The translations under genes were made by a program, and so were the position numbers. Positions 33,555 to 46,669 of a stretch of DNA of 64,000 bases are shown here, piece after piece. Below the pieces are notes generated by a model. That model was not told the origin of the DNA. It searched no databases and saw nothing but the letters and a program-made list of their open reading frames with translations. Within the stretch, counting starts at the first letter, position 1. Each line of letters begins with the position of its first letter. The stretch is taken from the NCBI GenBank assembly GCA_029747015.1, contig JAKOGI010000143.1:510001-574000 (forward strand), given 5' to 3'. This DNA comes from Carnegiea gigantea (taxonomy: Eukaryota; Streptophyta; Magnoliopsida; Caryophyllales; Cactaceae).

Positions 33555-36530
33555 TTTTTTTTTTAAAAAAAAGTTGGACATGGACATAAAAGCATGCATT
33601 TTGAAAATAAATAAAGCATATATCTAAAAGCATCTAATTAACATTCGACACACATAGTCTAATTTGAAATTCAAGTGACTCATGTCGACTTCAAATTTAA
33701 GGACACACAAACAAGTTGAGCTAAACTGAATGAAGTTAAGTTCAAAATGCTCATGATAGAGCTCATAAAGGGCGGAAAATACTTAAGTTGATTAATTAAT
33801 TTCAGAGGCTCAAATAAGTCAATATATATTATTTTCTTGGGGCGTATACTCCTAAAAAACTACATCATGAAATATGTATTAAAAAATTATGAAATATACG
33901 CATGAGAAAATATATATACATGGACAACAAAACTGTATGCTCCTTAAGAACACGTAAACGAAATTACCAAAATAAGTTCTGATCCATCGATGCAATTATC
34001 GAGCACTTCATTTTTCAACTAAATCATGTACTAACGAGTTACGTAACGATTAATTGATATGTCCTTTTCTTACTTATGATTTTTTGGTTTTTCTTTTCCT
34101 TTAAGTCAACTAAACCTGTTTTTCAGACATGCATTGAATATACATTGTCTGACCCAGTACTATGCGATAATGGTTTGCTTAGATGATGAGATGATCGGTT
34201 TTATTTCTTAACAAAAAATTAGATTATATTTTGGAGGGGGAGGAAAGATAAAAACTACAGAGGAGGCAGCACTATATAGTTTCACTATCTAAATTTATCT
34301 TTGTTATGATTTTAGGTCCGTATCAATATTAAAAGGAAAAAAAACCAACATAAAGAAATAATTTGAAGTTTCACGTAAAAAATCCTTTAAAATAATCACT
34401 ATACACAAAATGATTATCCTTAATTCTACCGCGTTTACTTTAAATCGATTCAGAATTTTTTAAAATCTTATCCAACATGTTACATTTTTTATACTAAATC
34501 CAATGAATTATCAAATCAGGTAAATTTTTGCGACATCCACTTTCCACATTCACCCAAAAAAAAAAAAAAGAAAATCTTTATTTCGTGAACCAACCACCAC
34601 TGATGGCCACATTCATGTGATGATGTAGGACAGTGGATTGTTTTAGGTATGGTGTCATTAACAAAAGTCGCTTCAGCACAATGGAGGAAAATTAGGCAAA
34701 AGGAAGAACCTAAGATTTGAATTAATATTTTTCACCCCATCGTACTTTATTTACATATATGGTTGTTCAATTTGCATGTATATCAACGAAGCAGTTAACA
34801 CTGTAATTGTATGGCCCCCAAACCCCAAAAAAACCAAAAAAGTACTGCCATTGTCAACAGTAGCTTTGGTTTTGTAGGAGAAGTGTCTAATATAATTATC
34901 TTGATTATTAAGATGACATTTAAGATTTTTTAAATAAATAAAGTCATTCAAATAAATAGTTGCTTTCGGAAAATGCACATTTCTAGCAACTTTTACAAAG
35001 TCATTAGTGTTACAGTCTTTTTGAAAATTATTACTCCTTCTATTCTATTGTTATTGTTAAAAATTTAGCTTTCCTTGACAAATTTATTAAACTTTAACTT
35101 ATATAATAAAAACATAAATTAAGTTAACATCTTTTGGGAGAATGTTGCGTGACCAAAATTACATATTATAAAATTCCTAAATTCTTCTTTAATGTATTGT
35201 GTTATGTAGCCTGTCATAAAAATATAGCCAAAGTTACTTCTTGGAGATCGTAAAAATCAACTATGATAACAGTAATGCAAAATATGGATGAGTATTTATT
35301 GATACGAGGGATATAAAATGTACATAATTAATTACCATACAATGGAATCCACACGAATAATAAGACGAGTAGAAATATAAAACACTTTTTGGGATTGCAT
35401 ATATATCTTCATGATAATGCATGTAGGTACAAATATAAAAGAAAAAAATATGTGGATAGAAAGTGATGGCCAATAAAATTAGCTCCTTCTGAGGTTGTGA
35501 TTGATAACCATTTTTCTATAACATATAAAATACACATACATGTGTGTGTATGCACATAGTCACAAACACCTATTATCTTTTCACAATGTTGGCACATTTT
35601 CATATCTTGAGAGTTGTAACGCGAGATATTTAAATATACTCCATCAGGTTTTTAGTGAAATATATATATTTTCGATCCCCAAATGTTAAATTTTTTTTTT
35701 TTTTATCCCTTTTTATCTTTATAAGCGAACTAATTTAAACCTTGAATTTACCAAAATGACATTTATTGTTGCAAACTTAAACATTATAACAAATGAAGAT
35801 CAAAGTTTTCACTAAATACCAAAGAAATGTAAGGTAAATGTAAAACAATTCGGATATTTTTTTTTTTCCTCTCTCTATTTTTGATAAGTAAACTAAGTCT
35901 GGGATTTACTCATTAGTATTGATCTACTAGTGTTGATGAATATTAAATGTTAGAAAACTGTAATAAGAAAGTATATATGGTTAAGTATTGATGAGGAGTT
36001 GATGGACACTAATGAGCATTGATTACTATTGATCAATACAATACTGAATAATGAATACTAATGACAAGTGTTTATGATAAATTAAAAAACCTGATCTTAG
36101 TATTTCGGATAGATGAAAAGAATAGATCATAATAGATAGGCTTAAATAGAGATCCAGGAAGAAATTCCCTAAGTTTTCTACGTGGTTCAAGCAAGTCACT
36201 GAAATTTTTAGGATGAAATTTAAGACAAAAGTTCAAATTATATGACTCAAGCCAATACTTTCAAGTGAAAAAAAGAGGGTTTTCCAACACGCCGTGAGAT
36301 GTGGGATGAGTAATACTAGATACATACCATGAGTCCAATAAGCCAAGAGTTGAACGCCGTTATTGCCAAGGGAGGAGGCGGCGAGCTCGAGGTTGCCGAG
36401 GTGGCCGCAGAAGATCTGCGTCGTCATCGACGTCACGTAGTTGAACAAGTACACCACTACATACCGGCCCCGCGAGCGCAACCAGGTGGCCCAGCTCCAA
36501 CCAGGTGGCTAGCCGTAGCCGCCGGGCTGA

Positions 36531-39500
36531 GCTCACCGGCTAGGGGGGGGGGGGGTGAGTCCGAATCCCCAAAACATCCTCCAAGGATGGTCCCACCACC
36601 TCCCTGCCGCCCTTCTGCGGTGTGGGCTGCGGCGGTGTTAGCAGTGGCAGGCCGCGCCCTCCTGATGTGCTCCTTAATTTCTCTCTTACTACTTAGATGC
36701 CGTGCTTTGGTGTTTTAGGCCTTGTGGATGAAGTGGTGGAGCCAAATTTAATTTTCTCATGAAGGTAGCGGAACGTGTATTTTTTTTTTTTTAATTTAAA
36801 AAACTTATGTAAAGGCAGGTAGAACGAATGAAACGTGTTTTTTTTTTTTTTTTTTGGTGTGCAAAATGGAATCCAGGTAGAAGGTTATCAAAGTAAAGTT
36901 GTATTTGAAAGTTCAACGCCTATGTAAGGCTTTTTTTTTTTTGTTTGTTTTTTTCTTTTTTTTTTCGGATATATGTGGGAAGATACTGTTATCTTAGATG
37001 GAATTATTTTATTAAAGATGGCCATGATTTGAGAAATATTCATATTATGTTGAGTTGGATGCATATTGTGTGTAAATGAAAAGATGTTATCTTTACATCC
37101 CAAACAAAAAAGCTCATAAAACTAATATCCTACTAAATGTCATTTAACAAAATTGATTATTTTTTGTTTTTGAAATAACAAGTCCGTTACATGTTCTATA
37201 TAAAAATAAAAAAGATCTGTTTTCAGCGAATTCCAATGAAGAATTTGCAACTATAGCTTTTAGTATAGCGTAAAAGTCTTTCTCGACAGCCAAGCTGATG
37301 TGTATACAAGTAATACTAACTTGAGATCGAACTCCAATTTAATTAATGACCCAAACCATATCTAAACCACTTAAAATAACTAATCTAAAGTAAACCACTG
37401 CCCAAAACAACTTGACTCAAACCTTTTTTTAAATTTTTTTCGAACTTTATTTTTCTTTACATGATAAACTTATAGCTAGGTTAAAAAAACATAAATCATT
37501 CCAAAGGTAATTTGAAATGAAGCGCACGATACAACCTGTTCGAACGTAGCCAAATCCTATCAACTTGCTTATAAACCCCACCTAAGCTTCACCTAACGTA
37601 AAATCAAACCAATCAACCAATTGGTCAAATCGGACCCAGCACTGTAGCACTGCAGAAAGCTTTCATTTCAGCTAGTATGCAATTCATAAGATTCTTTAAG
37701 TACCAAGTGACGACGAACTTCCCTATAGCTTTGGTAAACCAACAATAAATCTCAAATCAAACAGTCAATCATTGAGAAGCCCATAGGATACCATTTTCTT
37801 ATGATATAAATTTCAAATTTATTAGTCCGATTTTCAAATTTTATGTGTGAATAGGATCAGGTCAAAGTCTCAAACTAATCAAATAGAAATGCGGCCAAGA
37901 CAGAGTAATTTTTAACGAGATTAACCTCAACCAGGCTTAATCCAAGTCTAGAGTACACCTGCTCTAAATTCCATGCCACAAGTTGACCATTCAATAAGTC
38001 GTTCGTAGAGTTGGCCCTTCAACTTTATATCCCACCTAATTACAATATTAAACAATACAACTCAAATAAATGAATAGCAATTTGAAGCTTAAAGCACGCA
38101 AGCATGTGTTGTTGCTCTTTTCTCTTTCTCGTGCATCTTTCTCTAGATGCAAAAACCTCTTAATTTATAGCCAATGATATTGAAAAGGTTGAAAGAACTT
38201 TAGGAAAGTGACCGTTGCTCCAAGGAAAGAAAGGATGATTTTCAGCATTGGTTCAAGGCCTTGAATCCCCTATTTCAAGCCTTGAATCTGACAGTTCTGC
38301 TACAACATCCATGATTTGATTCCAATTGTTACTTGCCTTGCTGGAGAGATATGTTAGAGCAGATTCTTAGCATCAACATCCTCCCAAAGAATAAGCTCAA
38401 AATATATTATTATAATTAGACAAATGATGATTATTTCAAAAGTATTAGCATATAGAGAATGATAATATTATCACAGGATCACATAAGCAAATTTGAATAT
38501 AAAGATCATAGTGAATAGCAATTTGAAGCTCAAAGTATGCAGGTGAATGTTGTTGCTCTTTTCTCTTTCTCGTGCATCTTTCTCTAACTGCAAAAACCTC
38601 TTAATTTATAGCTAAATGATGTTGAAGAGGTTGAAAGAACTTTAAGAAAGTGACCGTTGCTCCAAGGAAGGAAATAATAATTTTCAGCATTGGTTCAAGG
38701 CCTTAAATCCCATATTTCAAGCCCTTGAATCTGACAGTTCTGCTATAACGTTCATGATTTGATTCCAACAGTTACTTACCTTGCGAGAGAGATATGTTAG
38801 ACCTGATTCTTAGCATCAACATCCTCCTAAACAATAAGCTAAAAATATATTATCATAATTAGACAAATGATGATTATTTTAAAAGTATTAGCATGTAGAG
38901 AATCATAATATTATCCTAAGATCACATAAGCAAATTTGAATATAAAGATCACATATTCAAATTTAAATACTAAATTATCTCAAAAATAAAATCAATCATG
39001 TCAATATCTAATTATAATTATATTATATTAAATAATAAAAATATTAAGGTAGATTTAAACATAAATATACTAATAAATTAATTTCTTTTTATCTTTTATA
39101 AAAATATATTAATAAAATATATTACAAACTTAAAAAAGTTAACATTGTGGATCACACATGTAGAGTACTTACTCATAGACCCTACACTAGCATGCACTTT
39201 TTCAGCTTATTTATTGTAGTCACTTTCTTTCTCATTGAGAGATTGACACTTGCCCAAATCCAAACTATTAAATCGTATTAACCAACAGATGCAAACAATA
39301 AATGCAGCGCTACTTTTGGGGTCTTGACACCTCTTCTGCACCGAGAAACAATAAATAAATAAATAATGCAGTGATGTCCGACACTTTAATTAATTTACTG
39401 CCTTGCTTGCATTCATGTTTTATGAGCAGGCAGGGGAATTTAATGTCATAATAATCACCGCTGGAAATTGGTAGAGCAGCCAAAGTACGTACGTGTATAC

Positions 39501-39971
39501 TTAGTGGAAATCTATAGCTATTAATACAGATTTATTTAAATAATTTAATATCTGTCCCTTTTAAGTAAGTTAGATTTTGAGTTTGAATTTTGTGAATAAA
39601 AAAATTTGTAATGGAAGTGCTATACTTTTTATTGGCTCAATAATAGCTCGACTCTAACGAAATGTGAAAGATTCAAGACCCAAAAAAAAAAAAAGAATCT
39701 GACAGTCAATTCAACACCCAATTTTAGGACTTTGTTGATGCATGATTTGTAAGTATTTTTCATAAAAATTTAATGTTGGACAATGCCCTAATCTTAATGT
39801 GATGACTGATTTTCAACTCATTAATATCTTTTTGATCAAAAAACAGAATACGGCCTTAACTAATCAACAATATTCTTTTATGTAAGTGTTCCACAAACAC
39901 ACTTAAATTTAATCATGCGATAACGTGGCCTATATATGATAGTTGTATGTTCATGCATGGTCAATAGATAT
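36531..39971. other. Spacer between the two MATE copies
   Basis: Begins with a GC-rich 150-bp stretch (including G13 at 36,543-36,555) that may be remains of the pseudogene 5' end, then AT-rich sequence with T-runs near 36,780-36,965. No gene seen apart from the tandem repeat listed separately. Confidence 0.6.
38072..38953. repeat. Two-copy direct tandem repeat, 441-bp unit
   Basis: Copy 1 is 38,072-38,512 and copy 2 is 38,513-about 38,953; both start GAATAGCAATTTGAAG. The copies are highly similar, with scattered substitutions and few indels. On the minus strand each unit contains a TATAAATTAAGAGG box followed by a C/T- and A-rich leader-like part, so each could be a retrotransposon LTR-derived unit, but no TG...CA borders with duplication were found. 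Confidence 0.8.
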
Positions 39972-40286
39972 TTAGAACTTGTTCTCTTCGTTAGTCTTTT
40001 TTAATTTACTAACTTCAATTTATTTCAATCCACTTCAATCAATTTCAACCAAAAATACCAACTTCAACTCACTTTAACCAACCTCAACTCCACTTCAACC
40101 AATTTCAACCCACCTCCTTCAAAATTTTATTCTCACTATTTCAATCAATTTCAATCCATCATATAAAAATATATCAACTTTAACCCACTTTAATTAAAAA
40201 AATCACTTTTAACCTACTTTAATATACCCTTACTAACTTTAACCTTTTACCAACCTTAATTTACAAATAAAAAGAACAAGCGTTTA
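39972..40286. mobile_element. Tourist-like element with TTCAACC repeats
   Basis: 39,975-40,283 is flanked by TTA on both sides (39,972-39,974 and 40,284-40,286). The left end GAACTTGTTCTCTTCGTTAG resembles the termini of the palindromic element at 31,165, and the right end in reverse complement starts ACGCTTGTTCTTTTT. The interior consists of degenerate CACTTCAACC/TTTCAATCC units in one orientation. Noncoding. Confidence 0.6.
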
Positions 40287-40468
40287 TTGTCATACAACTT
40301 AATTATATATACAACAGATGTCAATGCTAGAATTGTCAGAAGCCCTGACAATGATATGGTACTGTTCATATACTTTATGATCATTTCAAATGCTTCAATC
40401 ATTATGTTTATAACTCTCACAATATGAGAATTGAGAGGAAAGCATTGCCAACTAAAGAAATATTTTTT

Positions 40469-40486
40469 GGGGGGGGGGGGGGGGGG
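40469..40486. repeat. G18 homopolymer
   Basis: Eighteen G after a T6 run. Located about 320 bp downstream of the MATE stop codon. Confidence 0.95.
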
Positions 40487-40802
40487 ACTGTCAAATCAGA
40501 CCATTCATCTATATATTATTCTAGGGTATCCAAAAAATTTTCTTTTCTTTTTGAACTCTTATTCAAGGAAATACTAACTAAACTTGTGAACATTAAGCAA
40601 TACGACATTACTCAAAATATGAAGTCAAAAAAGATCTTAAAAAATCAAAAAAATAATAATAGGACAATATAATACACATTGAAAGAAGTTGTTGTTGTTG
40701 TTCTTGTAACTCCAATTTGCATTTTCTATTGCGTATTGCTTGTCACAGTCACAGTTTCATGAGGATCCTACTTCTCGAAAAACAACTGGTCCTAAAGAGA
40801 AT

Positions 40803-42681
40803 TCATCTATGTAGGAGAGGTTTTCTCTTATCTTCCCATTTATCTAATCGTTTGGCAGCAATATCCACCTGTAAAACCCCAAATTCGAATATCAGTGACA
40901 ATCTCTTCTTCAAAATATATTTGATTCCTAAAATAATTTGTATTATGCATTCCAACCTCTTATTCATAAGAAGAGAAAATGCTACAGACCATATATATAT
41001 TAAAGAAAAAATTACCTCCTTTTGCCAATCTGTCCCGCAAGTCACCCACAAGAGGATAAGAGTCTGCATAATTGTACCTCCAATCATTCCACTCCATATT
41101 CCCTACCATCAACAAAAAATTATGGCTTAGTTATCAAACAGAACATATTGCATTTATATATCAATTCAGATAATAATTGAGTTAATCACATTTAAATGCG
41201 ACTGCAAAATAAGAAAAAAGCCCCTCCAACTTAAAAATAATATATTACTATCTAAAGGTTTTATTTGTTTAACAGTTTATGATCTTCTAAATATAAAAAG
41301 TAAGGTGCTCAATTGTCAACAAGCTACAAACTAATATTAATGCCATAATATATTGTGTTTAGAATGTCAAAAAAGAAAAAAAAGGAATGTGAGGAATTTT
41401 CTTAATTGTTTTGTCATGCCTTGTGATCATGAGCACAAAAGTATAATATAATATTATTCTTCATTTTGTGTTACTATAACCAGGAAAAAGACCCCCTCCA
41501 CTACAAGAAAACTCGCTTTTAGTGCCGGAAATCTAGAGACAACAAACAATCAGATGATAATTGAGATTAATCAGACGATAATTGAGATAGATTTTTATCC
41601 GACGCTAATCCGAACTAAAACTAACCTATTTTTGCGTCAGAGTATTGCTATTGGCGACTGATTTAATCCGACACTAACAGCGAGATTTCTTGTAGTGCTT
41701 AATTCTCCCAAAGAGACAAAAGAGAATGCCAGACGAGAAAGAAGGGAACATGTCGTACCTTAACGCCAAGGTTGAAGTAAAATCCAAGTAGCACTCCAAT
41801 AGGAATACCAACGATATAATAGCATCCCACGTTTACATAAGCTACAAATGTTTGCCATCCACATCCAACCGCAACCCCTTCAAATAATTTAAATTCTTCT
41901 CACTATATTTACATTTACAGGAATATAGCTAATTAATTCAATCACTTCCCTTTAAAAAGTTACATGGTATCAGTAATTATGCCTTATCTATAACAATATA
42001 ATGTGTTTCTTTTATGGGTGTTCCTTTCAAAAATTTCTTAAATTTTTAGATGAGATTTCAAAATGTTTTCGCAAATAAGGGCAAAAGGGATTAATTCACT
42101 TCCTTTTCCCTCACTTTCCCTCTCTTCCTCTCCTGTAACCCCAATGCAAACATACTGTAAGGGACAGTGGAAGGGAAAGCAGGGGAGAAAGAATTACCGG
42201 ATAAAACAGGTTGAATGCCATTGAAAAGGATAGATAAGGCAAGGAAGGGAGAGAGACCCGCTACGGCGTTGGAAACTTGGGTGCCGCCGGTGAAGATGTA
42301 GCTAAGATGATGCCGGAAAATGAGCACAAAGATGGCAAAGAGTAAAGCTATCAAGAAGGAGGTTGTTGTGACAATCACCACGGAATATGAAGCAGATTTA
42401 GGGCGCCCTGCTCCTAACTCGTTGCTCACTCTTACACTGCTTGTCATTCATGTTAATGCAAATATAATTTCTCATACATTCATATTGGTTATAGAAATTC
42501 ACAGATGGGGGGTTTGTTACTGACAACAAATGGTGCTGACCTTGCTGCTGCATTGAATCCCAATGAGATCACGAACACCCATCCTGATATTGTCATGCTG
42601 CCAACAATAATAATGTATTCTCACCCTATAATATTATAAACCCTAAATATTCTAGTCATTTTAGTACTTTACTCTATATAT

Positions 42682-42712
<31 letters not shown>

Positions 42713-43906
42713 TACTCCCTAAACATGAATGTTTGAAGTACAATAAACTCCTTAATTGATCGAATAACATAGACTTACCAAACAGAAAGGGAGTCCAAGG
42801 CAATTTGAGGATTCTCCAACAAGCCAGCAATCAACACCAAAATCTGGAAATACCAAGTCTCCAAACACAACATCACTGCTGAGCCAGCGGATAGCTTAAA
42901 GAAATCCCAAAGCCCACGAAAGGCAGCCCAATTAAACCCAGTCCAAGTGCACTTGAACCTTTCACTGACCAGTATGTACACAAATTGGGCCGCCACAATG
43001 AGCCACCAAGAGAAGCTCAGAACCAAGGAGGCTCCAAGCAGACCCAAGCCGAGCTTGAACAATGCAACCCACGTGAGAGTGGCGTGGATGATGGCGGTGG
43101 TGGCGGAGATACAGGCACTAGGAAGAACCACCCGTTGAGCCTGGAGGAACTTTTGGATGGGGAAGTTGCAAGCATAGGCGAAGATTTGAGGGATTAGACC
43201 ATGGACAAACAATGCGGCCTTAGAGGCTATGTCGTTTGATTCCCCTAGCAATAGGAGGATGTCCTTGGAAAAGAGGTACATGCTCATCAATGGAATTCCG
43301 GTGACAGTTAGAAGGATGGTTGACCGTTGGAGGTAAATCCCCAGCATCTCGTACTTGTGGGCCCCGTATGCTTGACCACACAGGGTCTCCACTGCACTTC
43401 CCATTCCGAGCTACATGGAAAATTTACGTTAATCATTAATTTTATGATAAACGCCAATGCAAGTTGGTTCAAGTGGTTTTCCACTCGTTCTCTTTAAGTA
43501 AGCTCTTAAATTTGAGTTTCCTGAATGGAGAAAATCCGTCATGGGAGAACTCTAATTCTTATAACCGCATCACAAGCTCACAACTCAAAAACAAAAGTTA
43601 ACATTGGTACACGCAAATGCTTACCATGAGGCCATAGGCGAAGAGTTGGATGCCTCTGGTGCCAAGGCCAGCAGCGGCGAGCTCCATGTTGCCGAGGTGG
43701 CCACATAAGATCTGAGTCGACACCGAGTTCAAGTAGTTGAGTAGGTACACCACGATGGCCGGCCCCGCCAGTGGCACCAAGTACCTCATTTCTAGCCATG
43801 TGGCTAGCCACCACTGCCGGTTCGTGAGGGCCTCCTCCAAGTCCGAGCCCTCCTTGCCACCGCCGTTTTGTGGTGGTGGTGCCGCCTCCTCGTGCTGGCC
43901 GACCAT
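40803..43906 (-). CDS. MATE efflux transporter, DETOXIFICATION 40-like (DTX/TT12 clade)
   Basis: Seven exons on the minus strand join into 1,482 bp (493 aa plus stop): 43906-43625, 43410-42779, 42597-42541, 42436-42198, 41877-41759, 41102-41016, 40868-40803. All borders are AG...GT and every phase matches. The protein has the MATE layout: a polar N-terminus of about 40 residues, then twelve expected membrane helices. Diagnostic blocks are [155 protein letters not shown] and the C-terminal KRLDKWED. Plant MATE proteins exchange protons for flavonoids, alkaloids or other organic compounds at the vacuolar or plasma membrane. The substrate cannot be read here; the closest named relative I recognise is Arabidopsis DTX40. 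The length is typical of the family. Confidence 0.95.
41496..41700. mobile_element. Miniature CACTA element in MATE intron 5
   Basis: 41,499-41,697 (199 bp) begins CACTACAAGAAAACTCGC and ends with the reverse complement of CACTACAAGAAATCTCGC, the classic CACTA (En/Spm) terminus. It is flanked by CTC and CTT, a 3-bp target duplication with one mismatch. Subterminal repeats with TTAGTGCCGG and TTAGTGTCGG are present. Noncoding. The matching intron of the MATE pseudogene lacks it, so it probably inserted after the gene duplication. Confidence 0.9.
42683..42711. repeat. (GATA)n microsatellite
   Basis: About seven GATA units in MATE intron 2. Confidence 0.95.
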
Positions 43907-44026
43907 TTTCTCTCTCTCCCGTTATGCGTATGTGTGTGTATATGGAGGTTTGGCAATTAATGGCTCAATGCCCCCATGTATATGAAATTTTAGGCGGAAA
44001 TACATCAATTAAATACCCGGAGCGTT

Positions 44027-44069
<43 letters not shown>

Positions 44070-45687
44070 TTATAATTTATATTCCTGTTTGTTCCAACTC
44101 ATCAAATCTAATAATAAAAAGATTAAACTATAATTGATACTCAAAATAAGATTAAACATTTTCAATAACAAATCCTAATTCTACATTCCAAATATGGACC
44201 CCGCTTATAATTGAACATAAACAAACTAATTTGTTTGATTAGTATGAACCCTATCCTTCTTGTCGATTCTGTCAACATTATTGTTTCGACTTTTTGAAAA
44301 CTACAGATGGCTCCTCTCTCACACGTCACACCCCAGTTGTGCGGGCTCCACATGAATCAATTGGTCTTCCCACATTCCATCCCAAATATTGGTCTCTTTC
44401 TTTTTTAGAATTACACAATCAAATCATAAGTCAGGCCTGATCCTAAATGAGAATGGGAATAAAATTGGTCATTATTATGGATGTTCTTAGTGGGGAATCC
44501 ATGAGTTCATTTTTACACATAGGGAAGGAAACAAAAGGTACTACTGCGTTCCCATTTAATTTCCTATCAGTGTCATACTCATTTAATGAGCAGGCCCTCG
44601 ATTCTTAGTATGAATATGTTTTTTTTCACCACAAGATGAAACTGTAAGATAGAAGGAGCTGTAAAAAGACATAAAAATTATAAAAAAAAGTTGTAAGAAT
44701 ATGTAAATAGTTGTAAGAAGATATAATGAACTGTAATGAGTTATAAGAAGTTATAAAGATAAGTATGAGGAGTTGTTGAATTATTCAAAAATTGTGTAGT
44801 ATAATTTTTATATATGTATGTATAATTGTGGATCTTTAATATATGAATTGAAAAAAATTATTTCATAAAAGTAAATTACGCGTATCACTGATATTTATGA
44901 AATAAATTTTATAACATCTCTAAACAAATTATGTTTTAACATTACTGGAAAAAATTTTTTTTCTACAATTATCATTGTGGATGATAAAAAAAATAATATT
45001 GAAATAACATAATTAACGAAAATAAACCTTTAAACTAGTCAATGAAATAATAGAAGATAAATTCAAGCCGGCAAATATGTAGAACTAAATATAATCATAC
45101 TTGAGGTGGTTTATTGGTATTAACATTAGTTTTACCTTCTTATAAGCAAATTAAAAAAAATTAATTTTTCTCAACAAAATTGAATAGATACCAAAAAATG
45201 AAATCCTATTTAAATTAACCATTTTGGAATTAGATTCAACATAATGTTCAATTGTACAATAATAGTAACTAAATTGTCATGGATAAACTTATGAATGAAA
45301 TAACTGAAATACTTTTACCACATGCAGTTTGACAATATTCATATGACTCACACCGAAACTCAAACATAAATATAATTTTTGTACTATAATTTTAAAAAAA
45401 TATTGACTTATTTTGTCTATAATGGCAAAATGCTTCATGTCAAAACTTAAATATTAATTCACATCGCTAAATTATATTCTTATGTTTATACAAATATTAT
45501 ATTTATATAAAAGCTGTAAGATTTTTGATATTGGTTGTATGTAAAAAAATATATACATATTTCTATAAATATGAGGAACAAAATAGACGACAAGTTGAAT
45601 GCTATAAAAAATATATAAGAAAATGAAAAAATTTAGTTAAAAATGTAGCAAACTGTAAGAAGCTATGAAGACACATAAGTTACAAGG
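43907..45687. other. Upstream region of the MATE gene, no gene recognised
   Basis: On the minus strand an AGAGAGAGA leader lies just before the MATE ATG. Further out are a (TAA)n tract at 44,028-44,067 and AT-rich sequence with loose GTAAGAAG-type repeats at 44,640-44,770. No coding signal. Confidence 0.6.
44028..44067. repeat. (TAA)n microsatellite
   Basis: About thirteen ATA/TAA units, roughly 120 bp upstream of the MATE start. Confidence 0.95.
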
Positions 45688-45889
45688 TAAGGGTATTTTT
45701 TTGTTGAAGGTGGGTTGAAATTAATAGAAGTAAGTTAAAATTAGTTGAAATTAGTTAAAATTGGTTAAAGTGGATATTTTTTTTTTAAAGTTCGTGTAGT
45801 ACGTTAAAGTGGGTTAAAATATATTGAAATAGGTTGAAATTAATTGAAATTAATAAATTTGAATTTACCAACCAAAAAACAGGACCTAA
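45688..45889. mobile_element. Third relative of the TTCAACC/GGTTGAA element family
   Basis: 45,691-45,886 is bounded by TAA on both sides (45,688-45,690 and 45,887-45,889). It consists of GGTTGAAAT/AGTTAAAAT units, and its right end in reverse complement is GGTCCTGTTTTTTGG, like the GGGCCTGTT terminus of the palindromic element. Confidence 0.55.
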
Positions 45890-46669
45890 ACCGTCCAAAT
45901 TGCAGAAATAAACAGAACCTGTGTCATAGATGCTGCGATGGGATGGGGCATGGGGCTAATGCGGCCACAACGGACAGGGAAAACTTGGCATTTCACACTC
46001 CAAGCCACTAATGTTCGAGTAGTGTCTGTATTCGTTTTAGCTAACGCTTCCATCAATCAATTTTGGATGTACATGAAGATAAGCCTTAAATATCTTTGCT
46101 TGATAATGAAATATGGTTAAAATCATTTTTCAACTGATAAAGACACTAACATGATATAGAAAATAAAACTACTAATCATATTATTGGACTACGAAAATAG
46201 ATTATCGCATATATTCAAAACTTTGTCTTGGAACTTTTGAACTATTATGTGAGTTAATAATTTTGACGTCATATTTTCCCGAATAATTTTTCTATACCTC
46301 AACTAAGTATTTTAGTCATTTTTTAAAAACTTCCATGGCCAGTGTTAAACAGTCCTGAACAATATGTAGATACCATAGATCATAATTGAACAAAGGTTTA
46401 TATGCAAGTCGTTCGCACGAGCAAACTGATCATGACCCTGAACACCTTGACATACTAAAAGTCTCCCTTGAAGAAAGAGTCCGAGTAACAAATCATCTGC
46501 AAATGCAGAACATGAAATATGCAGCTATTCACACCTGGGGATGACATAAAGCCTCAAGGACCTCGTAGCTCTTGATGATTTGGTCAAAGCAAGAGCGTTA
46601 AATGCTCAATGAGAACGCTTCTACGCCGTCAACTTGCTGCTGTGTCTCAACGATGACGTACTCAAACAG
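45890..46669. other. Intergenic between MATE and VPS20, 3' flank of VPS20
   Basis: No gene recognised. The part closest to 46,669 should hold the VPS20 3' UTR. Confidence 0.6.

Larger units (their letters stand above)
29396..36530 (-). pseudogene. MATE (DETOXIFICATION/DTX) transporter pseudogene
   Basis: Minus-strand counterpart of the intact gene at 40,803-43,906, with all seven exons traceable: exon 1 about 36,327-36,520 ([36 protein letters not shown]), exon 2 about 32,755-33,390, exon 3 32,422-32,478 (57 bp as in the live copy), exon 4 about 30,309-30,556, exon 5 about 29,862-29,985, exon 6 about 29,650-29,740, exon 7 29,396-29,452. Indels break the frame in exon 1 (extra T before the donor), exon 2 (extra T near its start, an in-frame TAG, further indels), exon 5 (two single-base insertions) and exon 6 (two insertions). 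The first 30-40 codons are not recognisable. Intron 3 has grown from 104 bp to about 1.9 kb by the palindromic element, and intron 1 to about 2.9 kb. Exon 7 would still encode VEIAQKRLDRWE and a stop. Confidence 0.9.

Noticed and set aside
36329..36718. 129-residue plus-strand frame rich in Pro/Arg/Ala
   Set aside because: Antisense to exon 1 of the MATE pseudogene and its GC-rich flank.
43455..43560. Possible tRNA gene or SINE in MATE intron 1 (GGTTCAAGTGGT box A-like)
   Set aside because: No convincing box B at the correct distance and no cloverleaf could be drawn; at most a decayed SINE.
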